From NCBI GenBank assembly GCA_900754445.1, contig CAAECW010000001.1, forward strand, positions 1 through 22,820: a stretch of DNA of 22,820 bases, in the 5' to 3' direction. Positions 6,316-15,922 of this stretch are shown one piece after another. The DNA comes from an uncultured Collinsella sp. (GTDB taxonomy: Bacteria; Actinomycetota; Coriobacteriia; Coriobacteriales; Coriobacteriaceae). The notes beneath the pieces are model-generated. The model was not told the origin of the DNA, made no database searches, and saw only the letters and a list, made by a program, of their open reading frames with translations. A program made the position numbers and the translations under genes. The stretch's first letter is position 1. The number at the start of each line of letters is the position of its first letter.

Positions 6316-7380
6316 TTAGTTAAGGCGCTCCACAAAGAAATCTGCCATGGAGAGGAACAGCTCGCGTGCGTGCGGATCAAGCTCAACGTTCTCGATGGCC
6401 GCTTTGGCCTTAGCGGTCAGGTCGAGCGCGTAAGTGCGGGCATAATCGATGGAGCCGGTCTCTTGGAAGATATCCACGGCGCGTGCGAGCTGCGCGGGAT
6501 CATCGGTGCCCGAGGAAAGAAGCTCCTCGACCTCGTCGTGGTGGCGCTCATCAGAGAGGGCATGAACGGCGACAAGCGTGCGCTTGCCCTCGGTGATGTC
6601 GGTGCGGAAGTCCTTGTTGGCGGCTTCCTTAGTGCCGACAAGGTTGAGCAGGTCGTCCTGAATCTGAAAGGCAAGGCCCGTGTGCAGGCCAAAGGCGCGC
6701 AGCGCTTCGATTTGCTCATCGCTGCCGCCGCCGATAATGGCTCCGGCGGCAAGCGGCGTGGCTCCGCTGTAAAACGCGGTCTTGTGCGTCGCCATGTCCA
6801 GGTAGTCATCAACCGAGATATCAAAGCGCCCGTCACGGACCCAACCCAGGTCGAGCGCTTGACCCTCGATGGTGCGGACGATCATCTCGGTAAGCTCGTG
6901 GAGCACGCGCAGCTTCACGTCGGACTCCAGCGTGGGGTCGTCGAGAACCGTCTTGGTGACCATGGTGAGCGCCAGGTCGCCACAATTGATGGCAAGGCCC
7001 GTGCCCTCGGTAAGGTGCATGCAGGGCTTGCCTCGACGAAGCTGTCCGTTGTCGGCGATGTCGTCGTGGATCAGCGCGCCCGACTGGAAGTGCTCGATGG
7101 CTGCCGCGGTGCTGCGGGCGCTCTCAAAGCTACCGCCCACTGCGGTTGCGGCGAGCATACAGATAAGCGGGCGGTGGCGCTTGCCGGCGTTGGCCGTAAA
7201 AGCCGAGAGCGGCGCGTACAGGTAGCGCTCGATATCGGCAGAGGTCGCCTGTCCGTCAAAGAACGTGGCCAGATAGTCGTTAATCTGGTCAAAGTTCTGG
7301 GCTAAAAAGCTGGTAAACGGACTGGACACGGGTTCTCGCATTCTTTCTTGGGTTACATCGTTGCGGTGTGCAGATACCAT
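6316..7380 (-). CDS. Polyprenyl diphosphate synthase
   Basis: A trans-isoprenyl diphosphate synthase that extends allylic diphosphates with isopentenyl diphosphate, supplying prenyl chains for quinones or lipid carriers. Visible motifs are GKRHRP (66-71), the first aspartate-rich motif DDIAD at 106-110 followed by LRRGKP, K200-T201, and the second motif FQIQDDLLN (DD at 242-243). The last Asp of the second DDxxD is Asn, which is tolerated in many family members. The 354-residue length is normal for the family. The start is uncertain: the ATG at 7380 has no clear ribosome-binding site, and an internal ATG at 7341 (MREPVSS) is an alternative. Product chain length cannot be told from the sequence. 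The gene lies between the PTS-HAD gene and the CwlM-like gene, all on the minus strand, separated by 74 and 138 nt. Confidence 0.85.
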   Translation of the reverse strand: MVSAHRNDVTQERMREPVSSPFTSFLAQNFDQINDYLATFFDGQATSADIERYLYAPLSAFTANAGKRHRPLICMLAATAVGGSFESARSTAAAIEHFQSGALIHDDIADNGQLRRGKPCMHLTEGTGLAINCGDLALTMVTKTVLDDPTLESDVKLRVLHELTEMIVRTIEGQALDLGWVRDGRFDISVDDYLDMATHKTAFYSGATPLAAGAIIGGGSDEQIEALRAFGLHTGLAFQIQDDLLNLVGTKEAANKDFRTDITEGKRTLVAVHALSDERHHDEVEELLSSGTDDPAQLARAVDIFQETGSIDYARTYALDLTAKAKAAIENVELDPHARELFLSMADFFVERLN

Positions 7381-7454
7381 ATTGCCACATTGGAGTTGCC
7401 GGCGCGTCTGTTTTGGCGATTTGGAGAAACGGGACGCGTGCGCGTGCCGGCTGC

Positions 7455-9905
7455 TTATATAAGCCTAAAGTGCTCGAGCGCCTTGACGACGCCATCTTTG
7501 TCGACCGAGTCGGTGATGTAGTCGGCGCGCTTTTTGAGATAGTCCGGCGCATTGCCCATGGCGATACCGACATCGACGGCGTTCATCAGCGAGACGTCAT
7601 TGCTGGCGTCGCCGATGCCGTATACGGTTCCGTGGTGGGGATCGAGGGCGTCGAGTACAGACTGGATGCCCCTGCGCTTCGTGCATTCGCGGGGCGAGAT
7701 TTCGGTTACCTCGAGTTCGAGCTCGTTAAAGCACAGCAGCGGCTCAAGTGCCTTATCTTGAGCGATGTGGTTGGCGAGCGATGTAGACATCAAGATCTTG
7801 TAGACACTGTAATGTTGCAGCTGCGTGACTGCGTCGCCCAGGGTGCGCGCGTATCCGGGAGCATCGGGGGCATCGGCACTCATGCGCACGACGCCGTTGA
7901 GGCCCTCAAAGCGGATGACCTCGCCCGATTGCTCAAGGTAGGGGGCAAGACGCTGCAGCATACCGGGCGTCATCGACAGATCGCGAATTGCGTGTCCGTT
8001 GATCTCGGCGTAACCGCCCGCAAGACAGACGATGCCGGTCCAGGGCAGCTCAAGAAGTTTGGGGTGGATGCAGCTGAGGGTACGTCCCGTGCAGATAAAG
8101 GCCATGTTGCCGTTGGCGACAAACTCGCGGATTGCCTGCGAAACCGCCTCGTTGGGATAAGGGGACAGGTCACGCTCGCTCTCGGGAAGCTCTTGTGCCA
8201 CTCGAGGGTCTTGCCAGGCGAGCGTTCCGTCGATATCGAAGAAGCAGATGTCGCCGCGCTTATAGGCTGCGCTGGCGGCAGGGGAGGCCGAGGTGGTGGG
8301 CACAAATCCCGGCTCGAGGCCCATGATCTGGTCAAAATGCTCTTTAACGCGGGGAACGGAGATGCCGATGATCACCTGGGCGGTCTTGCCCGTAATGATG
8401 AGGCCCTTGGCGCCCGCCGCGACAAACGACGCGTTATCTGCAACGATGGAAGGGTCTGCGACCTCGACGCGCAGGCGCGTGGCGCAGTTGGTTGCGCCCA
8501 CGATATTGCCAACGCCACCTAAAAGCTGAATTACCCGCTCAGCGAGGACGTGATCTTGATCGAATCGACTATCGACCTCGTCATTGGGAGATTGCTCTTT
8601 GGCAAAGCCGCTTTCCGTTAAACGATCGATTGCCGCGCGATTGGCGACATGATCCTCCCGGCCCGGCGTCTTAAGGTCATAGACCAAGATGAGTGCTCGA
8701 AAACTAACAAAAAAGATGAGGCTAAAGGCAAGGCCGATACCGAGCGCCAAAAGATAGGCACCGGCATGCGTGCGCATGAGCGGAATAAAGTTGAAGGCTG
8801 CCATCTCCATGAGGCCGCCCGAGAAGATGCCGACGATGCCAAAGAGATTCATGGTTGTGGCAAGGCAAGACGATAAGACGGCGTAGAGAAAAAAGAGCCC
8901 GGGGTGGGTGAACATAAAGAGAAACTCGAGTGGCTCGGTAACGCCGCAAACCACCGAGGCGATGATGGCGGGAACAAGGATGACCCTGAGGCCGGCGCGG
9001 CGCTCTGGTTTTGCGGTGGAGTAGAACGCGGCTGCGATGGCGGGAAGGCCAAAGAGCTTGACCCAGCCGGTGGCGGTAAAACCGGCCCACGGCGCAAGTT
9101 CATTAAGGGGGCGCGTGCTATGGGAGAGGATGGGGAGCAAGCTGCTCCATGTGGCGTAGATGCCGTCGTTAATGACCAGGTTGTCGTAGTAGATCGGCAT
9201 GTAGAGCAGGTGGTGCAGCCCCATGGGCTCGAGCGCTCGCTCCAAAAACACAAAGATGCCCACGCCAAAGGGGCCGACGCTCGTAAGTGCATGGCGCAGC
9301 GTTTCGGTCATTGCGTATACGGAGGGCACGATGGCGGCCGAGATAGCGGCAAGGGCAAACACGGCAAAAAAGCTGATGAGGTAGACCAGCGAGGAGCCCG
9401 AGAAGGTGCCGAGCCAATCGGGAACCTTGGCATCGTAGAAGCGGTCATGGATGGCGACGACGGTTGCCGATACCACCAGCGGGCCGATAATGCCGGTGTC
9501 GAGCGTCTTGATGCCGTCGATGACGGTGATACCGTTGGCGGGGGTCAAAGATGACGGGTACTTAAGCCCAAGGTTGTCTCCGCTCAGCTTAATGATCTCG
9601 CTCAAAAAGAAGCAATAGGCAAAATAGGCCACGAGTGCCTCGAGGCAGCAGCGTGCCGGTTGCTTTTGGGCAAGACCGATAGGCAGCGCTACGGCAAAAA
9701 GGAGCGGGAGGCGTTTAAAGACCGTCCATGAGCCGCGCTGGATGATGGCCCAAAAAACGTACCAAGGGGTTCCGTATACGGCTAGATCGCCGACGACGTC
9801 CGCAGTCGTTGCGAGAGCGGAGACGCCGACCATGAGGCCCGATATAGAAAACAGCATGGCGGGAGCGAACATTGCCCCGCCAAAGCGTTGGATTTTTTGC
9901 AGCAT
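7455..9905 (-). CDS. PTS EIIC-EIIB-HAD phosphatase fusion, glucose/maltose family
   Basis: An 816-residue three-domain protein. Residues 1-410 are a glucose-superfamily EIIC sugar channel with many membrane helices and the GVTEPLEFLFMF motif (321-332). Residues about 450-530 are an EIIB domain with the phospho-accepting Cys474 in ATNCATRLRV. After a short Ala/Ser-rich linker, residues 553-816 form a Cof-type HAD hydrolase with the nucleophile motif FFDIDGT (Asp557, Asp559) and the metal motif GDASND (766-770). The EIICB order matches MalX and PtsG. No EIIA domain is fused, so a separate EIIA must donate phosphate. It would import and phosphorylate a glucoside, and the HAD domain could remove that phosphate inside the cell. 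The start has GGAAG seven bases upstream. It is divergent from a TreR-like repressor gene with operator-like palindromes between them. Substrate is inferred as an alpha-glucoside. Confidence 0.85.
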   Translation of the reverse strand: MLQKIQRFGGAMFAPAMLFSISGLMVGVSALATTADVVGDLAVYGTPWYVFWAIIQRGSWTVFKRLPLLFAVALPIGLAQKQPARCCLEALVAYFAYCFFLSEIIKLSGDNLGLKYPSSLTPANGITVIDGIKTLDTGIIGPLVVSATVVAIHDRFYDAKVPDWLGTFSGSSLVYLISFFAVFALAAISAAIVPSVYAMTETLRHALTSVGPFGVGIFVFLERALEPMGLHHLLYMPIYYDNLVINDGIYATWSSLLPILSHSTRPLNELAPWAGFTATGWVKLFGLPAIAAAFYSTAKPERRAGLRVILVPAIIASVVCGVTEPLEFLFMFTHPGLFFLYAVLSSCLATTMNLFGIVGIFSGGLMEMAAFNFIPLMRTHAGAYLLALGIGLAFSLIFFVSFRALILVYDLKTPGREDHVANRAAIDRLTESGFAKEQSPNDEVDSRFDQDHVLAERVIQLLGGVGNIVGATNCATRLRVEVADPSIVADNASFVAAGAKGLIITGKTAQVIIGISVPRVKEHFDQIMGLEPGFVPTTSASPAASAAYKRGDICFFDIDGTLAWQDPRVAQELPESERDLSPYPNEAVSQAIREFVANGNMAFICTGRTLSCIHPKLLELPWTGIVCLAGGYAEINGHAIRDLSMTPGMLQRLAPYLEQSGEVIRFEGLNGVVRMSADAPDAPGYARTLGDAVTQLQHYSVYKILMSTSLANHIAQDKALEPLLCFNELELEVTEISPRECTKRRGIQSVLDALDPHHGTVYGIGDASNDVSLMNAVDVGIAMGNAPDYLKKRADYITDSVDKDGVVKALEHFRLI

Positions 9906-9946
9906 GTTCTGCCTTCCGAATATCGAGGCGCGTTGCGCGTGGGGAA

Positions 9947-9958
9947 ACGTTTAAACAA
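9947..9958. promoter_or_regulatory. Operator-like site 1 (PTS-HAD gene)
   Basis: ACGTTTAAACAA matches the palindrome TTGTTTAAACAA at 10 of 12 positions. It lies 41 nt upstream of the PTS-HAD start, just downstream of a minus-strand TACAAT -10-like hexamer, where a bound repressor would block transcription. Confidence 0.5.
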
Positions 9959-10068
9959 TGGATTCATTGTAGAGGACCAGACGATTGTCGTGCCGGCAGT
10001 TTTGAGCGAAACCGATTTGGGCACGACAGAAACCGTCAACGGTTAAATCCTGTCGCTTTACCGATATT

Positions 10069-10080
10069 CGGTTTAAACAA
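10069..10080. promoter_or_regulatory. Operator-like site 2 (gntR autoregulation)
   Basis: CGGTTTAAACAA shares GTTTAAACAA with site 1. It would cover the -35 position of a promoter whose -10 is TATCGT at 10094-10099, upstream of the gntR start at 10135. Confidence 0.5.
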
Positions 10081-10134
10081 CTTTAAGAAATGCTATCGTG
10101 CCTAGCCGGAAATGAATAATGTAGAGGTGAAACA

Positions 10135-10854
10135 ATGCCAAAAGCGATATACGAAGGAATCTACCGAGAAATACGCTCGCGCATCATTAATGGGACCTAT
10201 GCGTTTCAGGAGATGCTGCCAACCGAAGCCGAGCTGACCGCGGAGTTCGGATGCACTCGCAATACCGTCCGTCGCGCCTTGGGTATGCTGGCCGACGGGA
10301 TGTTTGTGCAGCCCATACACGGCAAGGGCGTGCGCGTCATTTGGCTTAAAGGCGAAACCGATATGCTGGGCGCGCTCGAGGAAGTCGAGTCGTTTGGCGA
10401 GTTTGCAAAGCGCAACAATGCCGTTGCATCGACGGACGTTAAGTCTTTTGAACATCTGGTCTGCACCGAGCAACTCTCTCGTCGCCTGGGCTTTAAGGTG
10501 GGCGAGGAGTTGATTCGCGTGGTGCGTGTCCGAAGCCTTAACGGCAATGCGCGCCAAGTAGACCATGGTTACTTTTTGGAGTCGATCGCCAAGGGTCTGA
10601 CGCCCGAGATCGCCGCAAAGTCAATTTACGACTATCTGGAGCACAAACGCGGCGTCAAGGTGATGGCGAGTCGCCGTACAGTGAGCGTCGAGCTTGCCAA
10701 CGATGAGGACTGCAGCTACTTGGACCTTGGCAAATACAACTGTGTCGCCGTCATGGAGAGCCAGTCGTACACCTCGGACGGCATCTTGTTCGAGGTCACG
10801 CATGCCCGCACGCATCCTGAGATCTTCCACTACCGCGTCAACTCCAAGCGATAG
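10135..10854 (+). CDS. GntR-family (TreR/HutC type) transcriptional repressor
   Basis: A 239-residue regulator. The N-terminal winged helix-turn-helix spans about residues 3-70 (IYREIRSRIINGTY...LPTEAELTAEFGCTRNTVRRALGML...GKGVRV). A UTRA effector domain follows at about residues 90-232. Length and layout match B. subtilis TreR, which senses trehalose-6-phosphate and binds TTGTATATACAA-type operators. A GAGGTG site lies five bases before the ATG. It is divergent from the PTS-HAD gene and precedes the ABC sugar operon. Palindromes close to the TreR operator occur at all these promoters and at malQ, so it is probably the local repressor of alpha-glucoside use. The inducing ligand is not known and could be a sugar phosphate made by the PTS. 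Confidence 0.85.
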   Translation: MPKAIYEGIYREIRSRIINGTYAFQEMLPTEAELTAEFGCTRNTVRRALGMLADGMFVQPIHGKGVRVIWLKGETDMLGALEEVESFGEFAKRNNAVASTDVKSFEHLVCTEQLSRRLGFKVGEELIRVVRVRSLNGNARQVDHGYFLESIAKGLTPEIAAKSIYDYLEHKRGVKVMASRRTVSVELANDEDCSYLDLGKYNCVAVMESQSYTSDGILFEVTHARTHPEIFHYRVNSKR

Positions 10855-10893
10855 CCGGCTAGCTCGCAGCCTGACGAGACTCATGCCCTCAAA

Positions 10894-10946
10894 GAGAAAA
10901 CGCCCGGTCAAACCGACGATGCATCGGCTTGACCGGGCGTTTTCTC
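10894..10946 (+). terminator. Terminator after gntR
   Basis: A perfect 18-bp stem, GAGAAAACGCCCGGTCAA with TTGACCGGGCGTTTTCTC, continues with CCGA/TCGG inside. T-rich on the 3' arm and A-rich on the 5' arm, so it could work in both directions. It separates gntR from the ABC operon. Confidence 0.75.
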
Positions 10947-10965
10947 CGCATTCGATAACAAATAA

Positions 10966-10977
10966 TTGTTTATACAA
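10966..10977. promoter_or_regulatory. Operator-like site 3 (ABC operon, distal)
   Basis: TTGTTTATACAA is one base from the B. subtilis TreR operator TTGTATATACAA and one base from TTGTTTAAACAA. It is 75 nt upstream of site 4, in the 306-nt region between gntR and the binding-protein gene. Confidence 0.5.
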
Positions 10978-11040
10978 AACTTGTCAAGTATCAAGTTGAA
11001 ATTACCGTTCACCGATGTTTTTCTACCGCTCTAGTAATAC

Positions 11041-11052
11041 TTGTTCAAACAA
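11041..11052. promoter_or_regulatory. Operator-like site 4 (ABC operon, proximal)
   Basis: TTGTTCAAACAA differs at one position from TTGTTTAAACAA. It lies 108 nt before the binding-protein start. Two small hairpins (11087-11100 and 11119-11137) lie between it and the ribosome-binding site. Spacing to sites 3 and 4 would allow looping. Confidence 0.5.
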
Positions 11053-11160
11053 CTAGCCAAATAGCGTATTGTACAAATCAGCAAAAGGGGCAAAGTCCCC
11101 GAGCCAATCTCCGAAGGCGGCGGCAAAGGGTGCCGCCACGGTGTGAAAGGGTGGATTGTA

Positions 11161-12477
11161 ATGAAGAACGAAATGAGCAGAAGGCAGTTCCTGGGCTTCG
11201 CTGGTTCCGCGGCTGCGGTTCTGGGCCTTGGTCTTGTAGGCTGCGGCGGCTCCGCCGGCTCCGGCTCCTCTGCTTCTGGTGACGCTGCCGAGGTCTATTT
11301 CCTCCAATTCAAGCCCGAGGTCGACAAGGAGTGGAAGGAGATCGCCAAGGCCTATAAGAAGGAGAAGGGCGTCGAGGTCAAGATCGTGACCGCTGCCTCC
11401 AACACCTACGAGGAGAAGCTCAAGTCCGAGATGTCCAAGAGCTCCGCTCCGACCCTGTTCCAGGTCAACGGCCCCACCGGCCTTAAGAACTGGAAGGATT
11501 ACTGCGCCGACCTGTCCGATACCAAGCTCCGCGGTGAGCTCATTGACGACTCCCTGGCTCTGCAGTCCGATGGCAAGGATCTGGGTATCGACTGGGTCCA
11601 GGAGAGCTACGGCATCATCTACAACAAGCAGCTGCTCGAGAAGGCTGGCTACAAGGCCGAGGACATCAACTCCTTCGACAAGCTGAAGGCTTGTGCCGAC
11701 GACATCCAGGCCCGCAAGGACGAGCTTGGCATTGAGGGTGCCTTCACTTCTGCTGGCATGGATGACTCCTCCAGCTGGCGCTACACCACCCACCTCGCCA
11801 ACCTCCCGCTCTACTACGAGTTCGAGAAGGAGCACAACCAGGAGGACGACGAGATCAAGGGCGAGTATCTCGACAACTTCAAGCAGATTTTCGACCTGTA
11901 CATCACCGACTCCACCTGCGATCCTTCGCAGCTTGCCTCCAAGACCGGCGACGACGCCACCAACGAGTTCGCAACCGGCAAGGCCGTCTTCTATCAGAAC
12001 GGCTCCTGGGCCTACGCTGACCTCACCAAGGCCGGCATGACCGACGATCAGATTGGCATGATGCCCATCTACATCGGTGTCGACGGCGAGGAGAACCAGG
12101 GTCTGTGCTCCGGCGGCGAGAACTACTGGTGCGTCAGCTCCCAGGCTTCCGAGGATGCCCAGAAGGCCACCGAGGACTTCATGTATTGGTGCGTCACTTC
12201 TGACACCGCCACCAGCATCATCGCTGACAAGATGGGTCTGACTGCCCCGTTCAAGAGCGCTAAGGAGACCACCAACGTCTTCTCGCAGCAGGCCGTTGCC
12301 ATGGCCAAGGACGGCAAGAAGACCGTCGCTTGGGACTTCGTTTACATCCCCTCCGAGGAGTGGAAGAAGAACCTCAAGCAGGCTCTGATTGCCTATGCTG
12401 CCGACAACAGCAAGTGGGACGGCGTCAAGAACGCCTTCGTCGATGGCTGGAAGACCGAGAAGGCTGCTTCCGAGTAA
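11161..12477 (+). CDS. ABC sugar-binding lipoprotein (maltodextrin-type)
   Basis: A 438-residue family 1 solute-binding protein that would capture an oligosaccharide outside the membrane for the permease pair downstream. The N-terminus has a twin-arginine motif (SRRQFLG), a hydrophobic core and the lipobox LVGC, so it is probably a Tat-exported lipoprotein. A Gly/Ser linker precedes the mature domain (VYFLQFKPEVDKEWKEIAKAYKK...). The start is the ATG at 11161 because AAAGGGTGG (11147-11155) lies five bases before it. A GTG at 11143 would put that site inside the gene. Codon use is strongly biased, fitting high expression. It is the first gene of a four-gene operon. The alpha-glucan specificity is inferred from malQ, glgP and the shared operators. 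Confidence 0.88.
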   Translation: MKNEMSRRQFLGFAGSAAAVLGLGLVGCGGSAGSGSSASGDAAEVYFLQFKPEVDKEWKEIAKAYKKEKGVEVKIVTAASNTYEEKLKSEMSKSSAPTLFQVNGPTGLKNWKDYCADLSDTKLRGELIDDSLALQSDGKDLGIDWVQESYGIIYNKQLLEKAGYKAEDINSFDKLKACADDIQARKDELGIEGAFTSAGMDDSSSWRYTTHLANLPLYYEFEKEHNQEDDEIKGEYLDNFKQIFDLYITDSTCDPSQLASKTGDDATNEFATGKAVFYQNGSWAYADLTKAGMTDDQIGMMPIYIGVDGEENQGLCSGGENYWCVSSQASEDAQKATEDFMYWCVTSDTATSIIADKMGLTAPFKSAKETTNVFSQQAVAMAKDGKKTVAWDFVYIPSEEWKKNLKQALIAYAADNSKWDGVKNAFVDGWKTEKAASE

Positions 12478-12509
12478 GCAGTTGCTGCCCAAGCTATCTG
12501 ATTAGCGAC

Positions 12510-12543
12510 AGGGGGCGGGCAGACGTTGGTTTGCCCGCCCCCT
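12510..12543 (+). promoter_or_regulatory. Intercistronic hairpin between binding protein and permease
   Basis: A perfect 12-bp GC-rich stem, AGGGGGCGGGCA with TGCCCGCCCCCT, around 10 nt and with no U-tract. Its place resembles the hairpin between E. coli malE and malF, which protects the upstream mRNA. That would keep the binding protein in excess over the permease. The role is inferred. Confidence 0.6.
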
Positions 12544-12564
12544 GCATATTGAAAGGACCCTTCT

Positions 12565-13419
12565 ATGGGCAAAGCACTCAAGCGCTGGTGGCCGCTCTTT
12601 ATGCTGCCCACGTGTCTGGCGTTTATGATCGGGTTCGTGATCCCCTTTATCCAGGGTTTCTATCTCTCGTTCTGCCAGTTTATTACCATCAACAACACGC
12701 ACTTTGTCGGTATCGAGAACTACGTGCGCGCACTGTCCGATCCGCAGTTTGCCACGTCGTTCTTCTTTACCGTGGCGTTTGCCTTCCTGTCGACGGTGCT
12801 CATCAACGTAATCGCCCTCGCCATCGCGCAGGCGCTCACCCGCAAAGCGCTCAAGGGCACCAACATCTTCCGTACGATCTTCTTTATGCCTAACCTGATC
12901 GGCGGCATCGTGCTGGGCTACATCTGGCAGATTCTGATCAACTGCCTGCTCTCCAACGTGGGCGCCCAGCTCATCGCCCTTAACTCTGCTGCTGGCTTCT
13001 GGGGCCTTATCATCCTGACCCTGTGGCAGCAGGTCGGCTACATGATGATCATCTACATCGCTGGTCTGCAGTCCATTCCGTCCGACTACATCGAGGCCGC
13101 CAAGGTCGACGGTGCCACGGCATGGCAGACGTTTTGGAAGGTTAAGATCCCTAACCTGATGCCGACCATCACCATCTGCCTGTTCCTGTCCATCACCAAC
13201 GGCTTTAAGCTGTTCGACCAGAACCTCGCCCTTACCGGCGGCGCCCCCGCGCACTCCACCGAGATGCTCGCCCTGAACATCTACAACACGTTCTATTCGC
13301 GTGCCGGTATCGCATGGCAGGGCATCGGTCAGGCCAAGGCGGTTATCTTCTGCATCCTGGTCGTAGCCATCTCCATGATTCAGCTTAAGGCCACGAGGTC
13401 CAAGGAGGTGCAGCAGTAA
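12565..13419 (+). CDS. ABC sugar permease, MalF-type
   Basis: A 284-residue membrane protein with about six hydrophobic helices, the first near residues 8-36 (WWPLFMLPTCLAFMIGFVIPF). The cytoplasmic EAA loop reads YIEAAKVDGATAWQTFWKVKIPNLMP, which docks to the ATPase. It is one half of the heterodimeric sugar channel. GAAAGGA lies seven bases before the ATG. Its stop codon overlaps the start of the next permease by one base (TAATG), indicating translational coupling. It lacks the long periplasmic insert of E. coli MalF, as is usual in Gram-positive relatives. Confidence 0.88.
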   Translation: MGKALKRWWPLFMLPTCLAFMIGFVIPFIQGFYLSFCQFITINNTHFVGIENYVRALSDPQFATSFFFTVAFAFLSTVLINVIALAIAQALTRKALKGTNIFRTIFFMPNLIGGIVLGYIWQILINCLLSNVGAQLIALNSAAGFWGLIILTLWQQVGYMMIIYIAGLQSIPSDYIEAAKVDGATAWQTFWKVKIPNLMPTITICLFLSITNGFKLFDQNLALTGGAPAHSTEMLALNIYNTFYSRAGIAWQGIGQAKAVIFCILVVAISMIQLKATRSKEVQQ

Positions 13420-14258
13420 TGAAACGCGATAAGGTTATCAACCGCGCGCTCTCGATTTTCTTTACGATTCTGTCGCTCGCGTGGATCTACCCCGTGTTCA
13501 TGATTGCGCTCAATTCCTTTAAAAAGGCAACTGCAATCAGCACCACCACGGCATTCGATCTGCTCACGCCCGAGACGTTCAACGGCCTCGCAAACTACAT
13601 GCATGCCCTTAACGAGCAGGGCTTTGCCTCGGCATTTATGTACTCGCTCATCATCACGGTCACGTCGGTCGTGCTGATTCTGGTGTGCTGCTCCATGTGT
13701 GCTTGGTACGTAGTGCGCGTCAACAGCAAGATCTCGAACTTCTTCTATTACCTGTTCGTCTTCTCGATGGTCGTGCCCTTCCAGATGCTCATGTTCACGC
13801 TGTCCAATTTGGCGGACCGCATCGGCTTCAACACGCCGTTCAACATCTGCTTTATCTACCTCGGCTTTGGCGCGGGCCTGGCGGTCTTTATGTTCGCCGG
13901 CTTTGTAAAGAACATTCCGCTCGAGATCGAAGAAGCGGCCATGATCGACGGCTGCAACCCGGTCCAGGTGTTCTTTAAGATCGTCCTTCCCATCATGAAG
14001 CCCACCTATCTTTCGGTTGGCATCCTCGAGACCATGTGGGTCTGGAACGACTACCTGCTGCCCTACCTTACGCTCGACTCCACCAAGTACAAGACCATTC
14101 CTATCTTGATCCAGTACTTCCGCGGCGGCTACGGCCACGTCGAGCTCGGCCCCATGATGGCCTGCATCATGATGGTCGTTGTCCCCATCGTCGTCATGTA
14201 CATCCTCTGCCAGAAGTACATCATCGACGGCGTGGTGGCAGGTGCCGTCAAGGGCTGA
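13419..14258 (+). CDS. ABC sugar permease, MalG-type
   Basis: A 279-residue partner permease with about six membrane helices and the EAA loop IEEAAMIDGCNPVQVFFKIVLPIMKP (around residues 168-193). The start overlaps the previous stop by one base, and AAGGAGG lies just upstream within the end of the previous gene. The C-terminus, QKYIIDGVVAGAVKG, is the typical end of MalG-family proteins. It forms the import channel with the preceding permease. Confidence 0.88.
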   Translation: MKRDKVINRALSIFFTILSLAWIYPVFMIALNSFKKATAISTTTAFDLLTPETFNGLANYMHALNEQGFASAFMYSLIITVTSVVLILVCCSMCAWYVVRVNSKISNFFYYLFVFSMVVPFQMLMFTLSNLADRIGFNTPFNICFIYLGFGAGLAVFMFAGFVKNIPLEIEEAAMIDGCNPVQVFFKIVLPIMKPTYLSVGILETMWVWNDYLLPYLTLDSTKYKTIPILIQYFRGGYGHVELGPMMACIMMVVVPIVVMYILCQKYIIDGVVAGAVKG

Positions 14259-14282
14259 TGCCGTAACTGTTTTGCAAGTTTC

Positions 14283-14309
14283 TGCGGCGCCCCTCAGCGC
14301 GGCGCCGCA
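14283..14309 (+). promoter_or_regulatory. Intercistronic hairpin before the ATPase gene
   Basis: TGCGGCGCC pairs perfectly with GGCGCCGCA across a 9-nt loop, with no U-tract. It sits in the 68-nt gap between permease and ATPase genes, like the hairpin after the binding-protein gene. Confidence 0.5.
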
Positions 14310-14326
14310 TATCGAAAGGTAGAGAC

Positions 14327-15526
<1,200 letters not shown>

Positions 15527-15594
15527 GCCCGGTGCAACCAGGCCCTCCCTTTGGATGACTGCGGTATTGCCATCCTTTTGCCGCGGTCACATAT

Positions 15595-15640
15595 AAGGCT
15601 CCCCTCCCGTCTACTGGGCGAGAGGGGAGCCTTGCTTTGT
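15595..15640 (+). terminator. Terminator of the ABC operon
   Basis: A perfect 12-bp stem, AAGGCTCCCCTC (15595-15606) with GAGGGGAGCCTT (15622-15633), is followed by GCTTTGT. It ends the operon, 69 nt after the ATPase stop. Confidence 0.75.
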
Positions 15641-15665
15641 GTTGGGGCTGTCTGACCGGTCGTTT

Positions 15666-15883
15666 GTCTCGATCTGTAACGGGTGGGGCTGATTTCGGAC
15701 GTTAGATGTTACAGATCGAGACGGTTCCGCTGAGCTAACCATTTCATCTAAATCTGTAACACCAAAGGTGAATTTCAGCTGCTAGATGTTACAGATTGAG
15801 ATAAACCCAAGGGGAGGGGCCGGTATGTCTCAATCTGTAACAGCTGGGGCCGTTTTTACCGAGTAGCTGTTACAGATCGAGAT
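15666..15883. repeat. Three tandem 57-nt palindromic modules
   Basis: Modules at 15666-15722, 15746-15802 and 15827-15883 are each exactly 57 nt, with starts 80 and 81 nt apart. Each has inverted arms related to GTCTCAATCTGTAACA and its complement. Module 1 pairs 15 of 15 bases, module 2 pairs 15 of 16, and module 3 pairs 17 of 19. The 25-27 nt interiors are similar but not identical. They lie in the convergent gap between the ABC operon and glgP, with no ORF across them. They could be DNA sites for a dimeric protein, RNA hairpins or a palindromic repeat cluster. Confidence 0.8.
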
Positions 15884-15922
15884 TCTTCGATCGAGTCGGG
15901 TCGCAGGGTAACGTGTGGGCAC

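Noticed and set aside
6556..6657. Loss of function from the second DDxxD motif reading DDLLN in the polyprenyl synthase
   Set aside because: The last position varies in many active family members, and the other motifs are intact.
11053..11160. Riboswitch upstream of the ABC operon
   Set aside because: Only two small local hairpins are present, with no terminator or sequestered ribosome-binding site and no known aptamer core recognised.
11053..12492. Long minus-strand ORF opposite the binding-protein gene
   Set aside because: It mirrors the codon bias of the real lipoprotein gene and shows only low-complexity Leu/Val/Gly sequence.
15666..15883. CRISPR array
   Set aside because: The repeated units are 57-nt inverted repeats with similar interiors, not direct repeats with unique spacers, and only three occur.
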